A stretch of DNA of 18,126 nt, from the NCBI GenBank assembly GCA_049426725.1, contig JBMSYN010000026.1, forward strand, positions 1 through 18,126, given 5' to 3'. The notes beneath the pieces were generated by a model that saw nothing but the letters and a program-made list of their open reading frames with translations, searched no databases and had not been told where the DNA came from. Below are positions 6,430 through 15,473 of this stretch, in pieces. The first letter of the stretch is position 1; every line of letters begins with the position of its first letter. This stretch comes from UBA961 sp049426725. GTDB lineage: Bacteria > Bacteroidota > Ignavibacteria > Kapaibacteriales > UBA961. The translations under genes and the position numbers were made by a program.

Positions 6430-7878
6430 TTATGGCGTTTTTGATGATTCTTGTATCCCCAGGTAGCGTTTTTCGATGCCGATTCCCATGGGTGAAAAGG
6501 TGAATATTGGCTTACCTGCTGCTTTTTGTGCCGTAATCAGCGTGGCATATATCAGTCCATGATGTACCCAAAAAATCCAATTGATCCAGTAATAGGTGGA
6601 GAAAGAAAATGCAAGATGAGCTAACATCACATATGGAGCGATGGAGGTCATTGTGAGTAGTTCAGGGGATAGATGCGATCTGAATTCTTCATCACGAGAA
6701 GCATGCAAAGTCTTTTTGAAAAGGAGTACAAACAATGAAGCATAAGCAAAAAAACCAAGTGTGCCTCTTTCAGCAAGTAATCCGGAATGCAATGAATCGG
6801 AAAAAGATATGGGATTCAATTTCGAGAAATATTCATAACATCCTGCACCGATACCGGTGATTGGATATTCTGCCCAAATGGAAAATCCCTGAAAAATGGT
6901 TGAAAGTCTTCCAAAGAATGATTCACCAACAATCGAAGTGCCTCGGCCACCACCGGTTGAAAGAACATCGACAATTCCACCTACTCTTTTTGTGAATAAA
7001 TCAAATACGCTGATACTCACATATTGACTAACAATAGCATCCGTGATGAGAATCAATGCAAATCCACCTGCAATGGAAGAAAGTAGAGCAACTTTTTTTC
7101 TTGATTGTTCAAATATCAAAGCCCAAACCGTGATAAGTGAAATAGAGAATAATGCAGTCAATGAAAAGGTAAGGAACATGCCAATAATAGCAGGGATTGC
7201 AATGCAAGCACGAAGAAGTTTCGATTGTAAAAATGGCTGCGTGCCTCGCAAAAATGGAATCAATAGGAATGTAAGTACGAGTGTATTGAATTGCGCATAG
7301 AAAGATGGCTCGCTAAAAATGGATGTTGCCCTAAAGAAATTTTCAAAACGCAAACTGAGTTGCGTCATATTGTCCATCGAATGATAATTCCGAATACTTA
7401 TAGACACATTATTTATGGGAATCCAGGCAAGAGGCAAGTCGAATGCACGTGCAAAGATTTGATAAATGCCAAAGATATTGATTGCTATGCTGATGATGAG
7501 CATGAATCGAATTGCAGTTCTGAATGCATCTGCGGAATAGATGCCTGAGGCGAAAACGAGTATCAGCAACCATTTGGAAAGAAAATTCGTGCTGGTTTTT
7601 AACCATTGAATCTGCATCTCCGATGATCCGGAAAGAAGAGGTGCAAATACAGATGCATATTCGGCAAAGAGAATGAAGAATAATCCTGCAAATGCCCAGC
7701 CGGGTAATGTCTGAACAGTTACCCCTTTCCAAGCGATTTGATATAAAGCGAAAAAAATCACTAGCCAAGAACTCACATCAGCAGGGGTGATGCCATATGT
7801 ACTGACATTAAAAAATTGATAGATGTTGATCCAACATGCAACAAATACAATCGATATGATCAATGCATGTGATCTCAT
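6430..7878 (-). CDS. O-antigen ligase/polymerase family membrane protein (WaaL/Wzy type)
   Basis: A 482-residue polytopic inner-membrane protein with about ten or more hydrophobic segments spread from residue 5 to about 450. It belongs by pattern to the O-antigen ligase/polymerase superfamily, which joins lipid-linked glycans at the periplasmic face. Supporting motifs are FSEPSFYAQF (188-197), the arginine-led segment RLSTIFQGFSIWAEYPITGI (324-343) and the loop DSLHSGLLAERGTLGFF (361-377), where H364 and the following glycine-rich helix match the family's Wzy_C signature. A large periplasmic loop precedes that motif, as in WaaL and Wzy. Sequence alone does not separate polymerase from ligase or from a protein O-glycosyltransferase. 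Its start overlaps the stop of the thioredoxin-domain gene by ATGA (7875-7878), so it is the last cistron of a three-gene operon. No terminator is obvious between its stop and the rpmB promoter. Confidence 0.8.
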   Translation of the reverse strand: MRSHALIISIVFVACWINIYQFFNVSTYGITPADVSSWLVIFFALYQIAWKGVTVQTLPGWAFAGLFFILFAEYASVFAPLLSGSSEMQIQWLKTSTNFLSKWLLILVFASGIYSADAFRTAIRFMLIISIAINIFGIYQIFARAFDLPLAWIPINNVSISIRNYHSMDNMTQLSLRFENFFRATSIFSEPSFYAQFNTLVLTFLLIPFLRGTQPFLQSKLLRACIAIPAIIGMFLTFSLTALFSISLITVWALIFEQSRKKVALLSSIAGGFALILITDAIVSQYVSISVFDLFTKRVGGIVDVLSTGGGRGTSIVGESFFGRLSTIFQGFSIWAEYPITGIGAGCYEYFSKLNPISFSDSLHSGLLAERGTLGFFAYASLFVLLFKKTLHASRDEEFRSHLSPELLTMTSIAPYVMLAHLAFSFSTYYWINWIFWVHHGLIYATLITAQKAAGKPIFTFSPMGIGIEKRYLGIQESSKTP

Positions 7879-9950
7879 GAGGACTTTTTAAGGTATTGTT
7901 GTAATGTATTCAATGTATGAATTGGAAGCGAGCAAGCATAATTCTCACAGAAGAACAGAGCAAGTTCTTGATCAGTTTTTTGATTTGCAAGTTGAGGTGC
8001 AAATGATGCTATGTCATGCTCAGATTCAGCATAAGCAATCACGGCATGAGGAAGATATGAAGAGAAAAGTTCTTCCATGCAAGCATTGCGTTCATTGCTC
8101 TGTCCTGTTCCTGCAATGACTATTTCTGAGCGGGGTCCATTCATGAACATCAGCGCAGTCAAACTGGAAGAAAATCCAATCGGATAGGACTGTAATTGCT
8201 TTCCATGAGCTCTTATCAATTCATAAGCAAGATTCATATACTCAGATTTGCCTGTTAAGACTCCCAGCTTGGCATATGTCATGATAGCAAGTGAAGTGGA
8301 TGATGGAATCGCCCCGTCATAAGCAGATGCATATTTGTGAAAGGATAATTCATGATGATCTGCCAGTGTTATTCTTCCACCGTCCTCGACAAAATTCTCT
8401 GCAAAGGCATCGGAAAGGTTGATACAATCATGAATATATGTTTCATTTCCTGTTGAAATATATAATTCCAATATTGCAAGCATAAGAAAAGCATGATCAT
8501 CAGCCATTGCTTTAATGGATGCTTCTCCATTGCGATATCGATGCAATAAGACATCATCATCAAGCATGGTCTCTTTGATGAATGCATATGCTTTTTCAGC
8601 ATGATGAATCCACTCCGTTTTATTGAATGATCTTCCTGCATAACTCATGGCTTGAATCATTAGAGCATTCCAATCTGTCAAGATTTTATCGTCAAGTAAA
8701 GGTGGAATCCGCTTATCACGATATGCCAAACATTTGAGTCGCATACTTTCATAGATATCACCATGCAATGTCTTTTGAGAGTCATCCAAGAATAAACTCA
8801 GAATATTTTTTCCGGTGAGCTTTCTTTTTGCTTCATCGACATAATTGCCTTCTGGAGAAATATGAAAGCAAGTCTTGGCGAGATTGAATTCATCTTCATT
8901 TAAAATCTCGGACAATTCTTTCTCGGTGAAGAGATAATATGTGCCTTCTTCGCCTTCGCTATCAGCGTCTTCTGCGCAATACCAACCGCCATGTGGAGCA
9001 GCCAAACGAGATTGTACATACGAAACAATTTCTTCGGCATATCTTTTGAATGCTTCATCTTTTGAGTAAAGCCAAGCTTCAGTCATGGCTTGCAGAATCA
9101 TCGCTTGATCATAGAGCATTTTTTCAAAATGCGGGACAAGCCATTGTTTGTCTGTGCTATAGCGATGATAGCCATAACCGATTTGATCTTTCATGCCACC
9201 AAGTGACATATTCTTCAGGGTTTGCATTGCCATCTTCGCCAAATCCTCATTCTTGGTGAAATGGGCTCTGCGAAGTAAATATATCAAATGATGCGGGCTC
9301 GGAAATTTTGGCGCAGTACCAAATCCTGCATATTCCATATCATATCTCTCATGGAATAATCCATCAGCTTTTTCAAAGATGTCCGGAGGAATCTCTCCCA
9401 ATTGTGATTGTATATGATGATTCGATAATTGAGAAACGATTTCCTTTCCTGAAGAAATGATTGCATCTCTCTCTTGCTTCCAACTCTCGGCAATTCGCAA
9501 GAGAACATCTTTAAATCCAATGCGATTAGGAATTGATTCCTTTGGAAAATACGTACCGGCAAAGAAGGGAAGTTTTTCGGGTGTCATGAAAATGGTAAGT
9601 GGCCATCCGCCATGACCTGTCATTGCTTGACACATTTCCATGAGCGCTGCATCGATGTCGGGTCTTTCTTCGCGATCGACTTTTATTGCAATGAAATCTC
9701 GATTGAGCAACTCCGCGATTTCCAGATCTTCAAATGATTCATGTTCCATGACATGACACCAATGGCAGGTTGCATAACCAATGCTGACAAATACCGGCTT
9801 TTCTTCGGTGATTGCTTTTTCGAAAGTGGAATCATTCCATGGCATCCATTCAACTGGATTATATGCATGTTGCAATAAATAAGGCGAAAGCTCATTGATC
9901 AGAGCATTCGCCTTTGAATCGTTTCGAGAAGAAGAATGATTACTTGCCAT
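7875..9950 (-). CDS. yyaL: YyaL/SSP411-family protein: thioredoxin-like DUF255 plus (alpha/alpha)6 domain
   Basis: A 691-residue member of the widespread YyaL/spermatogenesis-associated-20 family. The N-terminal DUF255 thioredoxin-like domain shows ELSPYLLQHAYNPVEWMPW (20-38), the redox-type motif CHWC (C62, C65) in ATCHWCHVMEHESFED, and KVDREERPDID. A long alpha/alpha-barrel domain follows, resembling N-acylglucosamine epimerases and glycosidases (KFPSPHHLIYLLRR, VPHFEKMLYDQA, YCAEDADSEGEEGTYYLFTE, ILTDWNALMIQA). The length is typical for the family. No signal peptide is seen, so it is probably cytoplasmic. The biochemical function of the family is not established. The start at 9950 lies within the end of the dehydrogenase gene (11-bp overlap) and the stop overlaps the O-antigen polymerase start, so translation is probably coupled on both sides. 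Confidence 0.93.
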   Translation of the reverse strand: MASNHSSSRNDSKANALINELSPYLLQHAYNPVEWMPWNDSTFEKAITEEKPVFVSIGYATCHWCHVMEHESFEDLEIAELLNRDFIAIKVDREERPDIDAALMEMCQAMTGHGGWPLTIFMTPEKLPFFAGTYFPKESIPNRIGFKDVLLRIAESWKQERDAIISSGKEIVSQLSNHHIQSQLGEIPPDIFEKADGLFHERYDMEYAGFGTAPKFPSPHHLIYLLRRAHFTKNEDLAKMAMQTLKNMSLGGMKDQIGYGYHRYSTDKQWLVPHFEKMLYDQAMILQAMTEAWLYSKDEAFKRYAEEIVSYVQSRLAAPHGGWYCAEDADSEGEEGTYYLFTEKELSEILNEDEFNLAKTCFHISPEGNYVDEAKRKLTGKNILSLFLDDSQKTLHGDIYESMRLKCLAYRDKRIPPLLDDKILTDWNALMIQAMSYAGRSFNKTEWIHHAEKAYAFIKETMLDDDVLLHRYRNGEASIKAMADDHAFLMLAILELYISTGNETYIHDCINLSDAFAENFVEDGGRITLADHHELSFHKYASAYDGAIPSSTSLAIMTYAKLGVLTGKSEYMNLAYELIRAHGKQLQSYPIGFSSSLTALMFMNGPRSEIVIAGTGQSNERNACMEELFSSYLPHAVIAYAESEHDIASFAPQLANQKTDQELALFFCENYACSLPIHTLNTLQQYLKKSS

Positions 9951-10953
9951 AACGCAATTTGATATTTGGAATCAGATATTCTTTGAATGTTTTTTCTGCA
10001 TCATAATCGGGTGACCAATTCCAGTCTTGTCTTGCTTTGGAATCATCCACTATGCCGGGCCATGAATCAATGATTTCTTGTCTTTTTTCCTGTGGCTTGA
10101 AATCAATCGACGCATTCGGAAATTCCGCTTGTACCATATCTTTGATTTCTTCGGCGGTTGGCGAGAATGAAGTCACATTATACACTCTTGTGCTCAAACT
10201 TTCAAGCGGCGCAGCAGCAAGGTGCAATAAAGATTTTACTGCATCAGGCATTGCCATGAATGGGATTTGGGCATCGGGTCTTACAAAGCAATCATAATGT
10301 TTGCCTTGTGCGGCATTATGAATCATCTCAGGAGCATAATCACTTGTTCCACCTGTTGGAACAGTGAATGCAGAAATTAAGCCGGGGAAGCGGAGCGCAC
10401 GAAAATCAACAAATCCGGATTCCTTTTCTGGTGACAATCTGCGATAACAGTCTGAATAATATCGTCCCAAATGCTCATTATATGCCTTATTGATGCCATA
10501 CATCGTGATGGGTGAAGCAAAATCATCTTCTTTTGCCGGACCCGACATGCGTTTTGTTTCAAGATTTGGAATGCCAAATGCAGCAATCGTGCTTGGAAAC
10601 AATACTTTCACGGCAGTATTTGTTCTTTTGCCAATTCGATATGCCAATTGCAATACATTCATAGTTCCATCAACATTGACATGATGCGCTCTTTCAGGAT
10701 TTTTTTCTCCGCTTGTTGAAAGTATCGCCGCAAGATGAAAGATATCGCTTACATCATGTTTTTCTATATCGCGAATCACTTCATCATCGCAAATGTCTCC
10801 GATGATGACTTCTTCGCATAAAGCAGCATGCTGATCACTCAATGGAGAAAGATCAACTGCTATGATTGTGGCTTTTTCTTTAGATAGTGTTTCAAGCAAT
10901 AAATGGCCGATTTCACCATTTGCTCCTGTGATGACAACTGTTCTTTGTGACAT
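9940..10953 (-). CDS. tdh: L-threonine 3-dehydrogenase, short-chain dehydrogenase type
   Basis: A 337-residue NAD-dependent extended SDR enzyme oxidising L-threonine to 2-amino-3-oxobutyrate. The Rossmann fingerprint is GANGEIG (G10, G13, G16); HLAA is at 73-76, and the catalytic residues are S121 in FPSTIAAFG and the YGINK pair Y152/K156. Strong family-specific stretches are VPTGGTSDYAPEM (198-210), FVRPDAQIPFMAMPDAV (223-239) and IIDSWPGIVDDSKARQDW (294-311), which separate SDR-type threonine dehydrogenases from UDP-sugar epimerases. The start at 10953 was chosen because the Rossmann motif follows at once; an in-frame upstream extension reads through the promoter region and has no family similarity. 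A TAnnTTTG box lies about 46 nt upstream. The usual partner, 2-amino-3-ketobutyrate CoA ligase, is not in the window. Confidence 0.92.
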   Translation of the reverse strand: MSQRTVVITGANGEIGHLLLETLSKEKATIIAVDLSPLSDQHAALCEEVIIGDICDDEVIRDIEKHDVSDIFHLAAILSTSGEKNPERAHHVNVDGTMNVLQLAYRIGKRTNTAVKVLFPSTIAAFGIPNLETKRMSGPAKEDDFASPITMYGINKAYNEHLGRYYSDCYRRLSPEKESGFVDFRALRFPGLISAFTVPTGGTSDYAPEMIHNAAQGKHYDCFVRPDAQIPFMAMPDAVKSLLHLAAAPLESLSTRVYNVTSFSPTAEEIKDMVQAEFPNASIDFKPQEKRQEIIDSWPGIVDDSKARQDWNWSPDYDAEKTFKEYLIPNIKLRYGK

Positions 10954-10998
10954 AGTTGTTATGTGTTTGATGACTGAAAAGGGTGTTCTTTGAAAAGG

Positions 10999-11006
10999 CA
11001 AAACTA
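10999..11006 (-). promoter_or_regulatory. Probable -7 promoter element for tdh-yyaL-polymerase operon
   Basis: TAGTTTTG on the minus strand (11006-10999) matches TAnnTTTG and would place a transcript start near 10993, about 40 nt before the tdh ATG. No TTTG is found at the ideal 17-23 nt spacing upstream, so only half of the consensus is met. Confidence 0.45.
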
Positions 11007-11057
11007 CAAAATCAGGGGAGATTTTGGACTTATTCAATTCAGAAGCTGTTGAATTGG

Positions 11058-11065
11058 TATTTTTG
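11058..11065 (+). promoter_or_regulatory. Probable -7 promoter element for nnr operon
   Basis: TATTTTTG (11058-11065) matches TAnnTTTG and lies 20 bp before the nnr ATG at 11086, giving a short leader that contains GGAG at 11077-11080, five bases before the start. No good -33 TTTG is seen at the standard spacing. Its -7 box is about 50 bp from the opposing tdh box, so the two divergent promoters are close together. Confidence 0.5.
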
Positions 11066-11085
11066 CATGTGTTTATGGAGTACTT

Positions 11086-12642
11086 ATGCGTTCTTATCTG
11101 ACTCCTGCCGGACAAAAAGCGGCAGATAATCATGCGATTTCCACAATCGGGGTTTCCGGGGCTCTTCTCATGGAAAATGCTGCGAGCGGCTCTGCCCATT
11201 GTATTGCAATGTGGATTGATGCATCACATATTCGATCGCAAAAGCCTGCCATACTCATTCTATGTGGGTCAGGAAATAATGGGGGAGATGGTTTTGCCAT
11301 TGCCAGACATTTGCATTGCATGAATCGTTTCGACATCTCGATTGTTCACATTGGGAAGATCGAGTCGATGTCGCAGGAAACAAAAGCAAATCATGATGCA
11401 GCATTGGCATTGCATATACCAATGAGAAGTCTGAGTGAATCTGAAATCCCAACATTCAGTATTCATGCCGATTGCATTATTGATGCAATTCTTGGAACAG
11501 GTGCTTCATCGGAGCTCTATGGGATGCCTGCTTTGCTATTGCAGAGACTTCATGAACTCGATGTGTACTCTTCATCTTTGTGCATTGCAATTGACATACC
11601 AACAGGAATTGATGCTGAAACAGGAAAGGCAAATCAATATGCATTCAGAGCACATGGAACATGCACGATGTTCAGCGAAAAAGTTGGAATGATGTTGCAT
11701 CCCGGAAAAGAATATTGCGGTGAAGTGCAGACAATCATGCTTGGTGTCCCGGAGCACATTGCTCACGAATATGCTTCTGTATTTTCCATCGAAGAACAAG
11801 ATGTATCAACATTGATCACTCAAAGAAAAGAGCAGTCTCAGAAATATGATTATGGCAGATTGCTCATTATTGCCGGATCGCAAGATATGCCCGGGGCACC
11901 GGCACTATGCGCCATGTCGGCTTTTCGTTCTGGGATTGGACTTGTAGAAGTTTTGACTCCGGTTGTTCATCCCGGCATGCCGCCCGAAGCACTTGTCTCT
12001 ACCATTCCAACTGATGAAGATGGTGGAATGAATCTTGCTGCCGTCATGAAACATGTTCAAGCATCGAAAGACAAAACGCATGCAATCGTATGTGGTCCGG
12101 GTCTTGGCATGAGAGCAGGAGAAGAGATTGTGAATGCTTTATTGACTCTGAACCTTTCAATTCCTGTGATTCTTGATGCTGATGCCATTCCCAAAACAAT
12201 GAAATCATTTCCTGAAAATTGGGTATTGACTCCGCATGCCGGTGAATGTTCGCGCATGACTGGTATTGAGCGTACAATACTTGAACAATCTCCAATTGAG
12301 ATGACGCAATCAATTTCACAAAAGATTGGTTGCATCTTGCATCTGAAAAGCGTTCCTGCTTGTACATCCGATGGTTCAGTTACATTCATCACGAGAACGG
12401 GAAATCCCGGCATGGCAACTGCCGGATCGGGTGATGTATTGAGCGGAATGATTGGTGCATTTCTCGGTCGTGGAATCAACTCACTTCATGCCTGCGCACT
12501 AGCATCCATGTTGCATGGTGAAGCAGGAGATTTTGCTCGATCTGTTTTTGGTGAAGAATCGATGTCGGCAAGTGATATCATTGCATCAATACCTCATGTG
12601 ATAGATCGCACCTTGATGGATGAATGGGATGATGAACAATGA
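11086..12642 (+). CDS. nnr: Bifunctional NAD(P)H-hydrate epimerase / ADP-dependent dehydratase
   Basis: A 518-residue metabolite-repair enzyme that restores damaged (hydrated) NADH and NADPH. The N-terminal YjeF_N epimerase domain has MENAASG (29-35), the GSGNNGGDGF loop (61-70), IIDAILGTGAS (131-141) and AIDIPTGIDAETG (168-180). The C-terminal ribokinase-like dehydratase domain has YGRLLIIAGSQDMPGAPALC (256-275), RSGIGLVEVLTP (281-292), CGPGLG (336-341), LDADA (363-367), LTPHAGE (381-387) and the catalytic GNPGMATAGSGDVLSGMI (439-456), with D450 the expected base. Fusion and length match bacterial Nnr. The start at 11086 gives the normal short N-terminus and is preceded by GGAG with a 5-nt spacer. 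The stop overlaps the next gene by ATGA. Confidence 0.96.
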   Translation: MRSYLTPAGQKAADNHAISTIGVSGALLMENAASGSAHCIAMWIDASHIRSQKPAILILCGSGNNGGDGFAIARHLHCMNRFDISIVHIGKIESMSQETKANHDAALALHIPMRSLSESEIPTFSIHADCIIDAILGTGASSELYGMPALLLQRLHELDVYSSSLCIAIDIPTGIDAETGKANQYAFRAHGTCTMFSEKVGMMLHPGKEYCGEVQTIMLGVPEHIAHEYASVFSIEEQDVSTLITQRKEQSQKYDYGRLLIIAGSQDMPGAPALCAMSAFRSGIGLVEVLTPVVHPGMPPEALVSTIPTDEDGGMNLAAVMKHVQASKDKTHAIVCGPGLGMRAGEEIVNALLTLNLSIPVILDADAIPKTMKSFPENWVLTPHAGECSRMTGIERTILEQSPIEMTQSISQKIGCILHLKSVPACTSDGSVTFITRTGNPGMATAGSGDVLSGMIGAFLGRGINSLHACALASMLHGEAGDFARSVFGEESMSASDIIASIPHVIDRTLMDEWDDEQ

Positions 12643-14204
12643 AACATCTGATTGACATTGCATTATCACCTTTGGAGGCATCATCACCCGATGTGATTTT
12701 TGCTCATGCCGCTCATCAAGCGGGAATTGATGCAGATTCCGTGACTTCACATCAGATTCTCAAGCGTTCGATTGATGCTCGCGGAAAATCCCCAAAAATC
12801 ATTTTGAGCATTGCTTTGTTTGTCAATGAAGAAGCTCCACTTCGAGAAAACATCTCATCAAGATTCAAAGATGTTCATTCAGGGAAAAGAATCATCATAA
12901 TCGGGGCTGGTCCTGCCGGATATTTTGCCGGATTGGAATGTCTGCTTCACGGACTTAAACCCATCATAGTTGAAAGAGGGAAAGATGCTCGATCACGAAG
13001 AAGAGACTTGCGCGCGATTCAACAATTTGGAACAGTGAATCCTCATTCGAATTATTGTTTTGGTGAAGGTGGTGCTGGCACATATTCTGATGGGAAATTA
13101 TGGACGAATTCCAAGAAGCGTGGAGACATTCGCAAAGTGCTTCAATTACTTGTTGAGCATGGAGCCAATGAACGCATTCTGATTGATACACATGGACATA
13201 TCGGTTCAAATAAATTGCCCGGCATCATTCAAGAAATAAGATCCACAATCGAGAAATATGGTGGTGAAATACATTTTGATTCTTGGGTGAATCAATTTCT
13301 CATTGAACATAATCGCATGATTGGAGTTGCTTGTGCAAATGGGAATATCTTTCATGGAGATGCAGTGATTTTAGCTACGGGTCATTCAGCAAGAGATATC
13401 TTCGCAACATTGCTAGAAGCGGGCATTCACATTGAGTCAAAACCATTTGCAATTGGTGTGAGAGTTGAACATCCGCAAGAATATATTGATGAGATTCGTT
13501 ATAGACAATCACCGCGCGATCCACATTTACCTGCATCATCCTATAAGCTTGTTGAGCAAGTGCAAGGCCGTGGAGTATTCTCCTTTTGCATGTGTCCGGG
13601 AGGACTCATCGTTCCGGCAGCAACATCTCCCGGAGAAATTGTCGTGAATGGAATGTCGATGTCCAGAAGAGATTCACCATTTGCAAATTCGGGGATCGTG
13701 GTAGCAATCGAACAAGTAGATTTGAAAGAGTATGAGAAGCATGGTCCACTTGCCGGCATGCACTTGCAATCTGACATTGAACAAGCAGTCTTTGCTTCTG
13801 GTGATGGTTCGCAAAAAGCTCCTGCACAACGATTGCAAGATTTTCTCTCAGGAAACATAAGTCAATCATTGCCAAAAAGTTCATATATCCCCGGGCTTTT
13901 CTCTCATGATATAGCCTCGCTTTTTCCAAATCATATTTCCAAGCGTTTGCAAATGGGGTTTCAAGCTTTTGAAAGAAGCATGCGTGGATATCTTCATCCG
14001 GAGGCAATTATTGTGGCAACTGAATCGAGGACTAGTTCTCCTGTGCGCATTCCACGTGATCCCATAAGTCGTGAACATGTGCAGATGAAAGGACTGTATC
14101 CTTGTGGTGAAGGTGCGGGATATGCCGGTGGAATCGTTAGCGCTGCGATGGACGGACAAAATACAGTGCAGGCAATTGCACAGGCAATGGGAGTTCAATC
14201 ATGA
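12639..14204 (+). CDS. COG2509-type FAD-dependent dehydrogenase
   Basis: A 521-residue flavoprotein of the uncharacterised FAD-dependent dehydrogenase group (COG2509). Residues 1-75 form a small N-terminal domain containing ILKRSIDARGKSPKIILSIA (40-59), typical of this family. The FAD-binding Rossmann motif is RIIIIGAGPAGYFAGLECLL (84-103) with VERG at 111-114. Next come the family signature FGEGGAGTYSDGKLWT (141-156), an ILATGHSARDIF stretch, and a C-terminal FAD motif GLYPCGEGAGYAGGIVSAAMDGQ split around residues 484-506. The reaction and electron acceptor are unknown. No signal peptide or membrane segment is seen, so it is probably cytoplasmic. It is joined by 4-bp ATGA overlaps to nnr upstream and hemW downstream, so the three are likely made together. 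Confidence 0.9.
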   Translation: MKHLIDIALSPLEASSPDVIFAHAAHQAGIDADSVTSHQILKRSIDARGKSPKIILSIALFVNEEAPLRENISSRFKDVHSGKRIIIIGAGPAGYFAGLECLLHGLKPIIVERGKDARSRRRDLRAIQQFGTVNPHSNYCFGEGGAGTYSDGKLWTNSKKRGDIRKVLQLLVEHGANERILIDTHGHIGSNKLPGIIQEIRSTIEKYGGEIHFDSWVNQFLIEHNRMIGVACANGNIFHGDAVILATGHSARDIFATLLEAGIHIESKPFAIGVRVEHPQEYIDEIRYRQSPRDPHLPASSYKLVEQVQGRGVFSFCMCPGGLIVPAATSPGEIVVNGMSMSRRDSPFANSGIVVAIEQVDLKEYEKHGPLAGMHLQSDIEQAVFASGDGSQKAPAQRLQDFLSGNISQSLPKSSYIPGLFSHDIASLFPNHISKRLQMGFQAFERSMRGYLHPEAIIVATESRTSSPVRIPRDPISREHVQMKGLYPCGEGAGYAGGIVSAAMDGQNTVQAIAQAMGVQS

Positions 14205-15457
14205 GACCCAATCCTGATTTTGGCATATATCTTCATATTCCATTTTGCGAAAAGAAATGCGTGTATTGTGATTTTTATTCTCTCGAAAATATGGAACACA
14301 AAGATGTCTTTGTTTCAATTTTGAAAGAAGAAATCATAGCAGGTGCACAACATCATGCTCAATATATGCGACCAGCAACAAGCATATTTTTTGGTGGAGG
14401 AACTCCATCACTTCTTATGCCTGATCAAATCGCATCCATTATGGATACACTTCGGATGCATGTTCCCATACACGCAGAAGCAGAAATTACCATGGAATGC
14501 AATCCAGGAACTATTACAAAAGAATCACTTCTTGGATATAAAAATTCCGGAATCAATCGATTGAGTTTTGGGATTCAATCATTCAATCAAGAAGAATTGA
14601 ATTTTCTGCATCGCATTCATTCGCCACAAGAAGGAAAGGAAGCGGTTCGCATTGCGAGAGAAGCAGGTTTTGACAATATCAATATCGACATCATTTTTGC
14701 TTTACCGAATCAAAGCATTGATTCATGGACTTCAACATTGGAGCAAGCAATTGCATTGAACACAGAACATATTTCTGCATATAGTTTGATCTTCGAAGAG
14801 AAAACTCCGCTCTTTTCAATGTTGCAAAAAGGATTGGTCAAACCACAAGATGAAGAACGAGATGCAGAATTATATGCTATCACAATCGATGCTTTAACCA
14901 AAGCTGGCTATGAGCAATATGAAGTATCCAACTTTGCAAAGCCGGATTTTCGATGCAATCATAACAGAACCTATTGGCAAGCGAAAGAATATCTGGCATT
15001 TGGTCCATCCGCGCATGGATTCATACACAAAGTGCGATACTGGAATTTCAGGAATCTCAAACGCTATTTTGAAGCAGTGCGCCTGAATGGGATTGGGGAA
15101 GCTAGCAGGGAGGAATTGACAAATCACAATATACTGTATGAAGCTGCTTTTTTGGGAATTCGCTCTGAAGGACTCTCTAAACGGCGATTCTTAGAAGAAT
15201 TCGACATAAATATCTATTCTTCGCTTATCAATCACTTGGATAAAGACATATTCAATGAATATCTGGAAATCATTGAATTACAAGAAGATACAATCATTAA
15301 GTTGAATTCTGCGGGATTTGCCATTTGTGATGAGATCAGCGTTCGAATCATAGCCATTTTGGAAGAATTATTGGGGTCACATTGGGATACAAAAGGGTAT
15401 GAGGAAGATGATGAAACCATCATTGAACTTCCCATCTTTCAAGAAAAGACGCGGTAA
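14201..15457 (+). CDS. hemW: Radical SAM heme chaperone HemW
   Basis: A 418-residue radical SAM protein of the HemN-like group. The cluster motif is C16-x3-C20-x2-C23 in HIPFCEKKCVYCDFYS, with GGGTPS at 65-70 for S-adenosylmethionine binding, ECNPGTIT (99-106), LSFGIQSFNQEELNFLHRIH (121-140), NINIDIIFALPNQS (159-172) and YEVSNFAKPDFRCNHNRTYW (240-259). The HNxxYW motif at 254-259 is the heme-binding signature that marks HemW rather than the true oxygen-independent coproporphyrinogen oxidase HemN, and the N-terminal extension of HemN is absent. HemW is thought to insert heme into membrane respiratory proteins. It is about 40 residues longer than many HemW proteins, with an acidic C-terminal tail. 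The start overlaps the COG2509 stop (ATGA, 14201-14204). Confidence 0.93.
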   Translation: MRPNPDFGIYLHIPFCEKKCVYCDFYSLENMEHKDVFVSILKEEIIAGAQHHAQYMRPATSIFFGGGTPSLLMPDQIASIMDTLRMHVPIHAEAEITMECNPGTITKESLLGYKNSGINRLSFGIQSFNQEELNFLHRIHSPQEGKEAVRIAREAGFDNINIDIIFALPNQSIDSWTSTLEQAIALNTEHISAYSLIFEEKTPLFSMLQKGLVKPQDEERDAELYAITIDALTKAGYEQYEVSNFAKPDFRCNHNRTYWQAKEYLAFGPSAHGFIHKVRYWNFRNLKRYFEAVRLNGIGEASREELTNHNILYEAAFLGIRSEGLSKRRFLEEFDINIYSSLINHLDKDIFNEYLEIIELQEDTIIKLNSAGFAICDEISVRIIAILEELLGSHWDTKGYEEDDETIIELPIFQEKTR

Positions 15458-15473
15458 TTACAAGAAAACTTCC

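Noticed and set aside
9940..10953. UDP-glucose 4-epimerase (envelope sugar gene)
   Set aside because: The VPTGGTSDYAPEM and DSWPGIVDDSKARQDW stretches are typical of SDR-type threonine dehydrogenase rather than of GalE.
10954..11199. 82-residue N-terminal extension of the threonine dehydrogenase
   Set aside because: It covers the divergent promoter region and the start of nnr on the other strand and has no family similarity; the Rossmann motif starts right after the ATG at 10953.
14201..15457. Oxygen-independent coproporphyrinogen III oxidase (HemN)
   Set aside because: The N-terminal HemN extension is absent and the HNxxYW heme motif is present, which indicates HemW.
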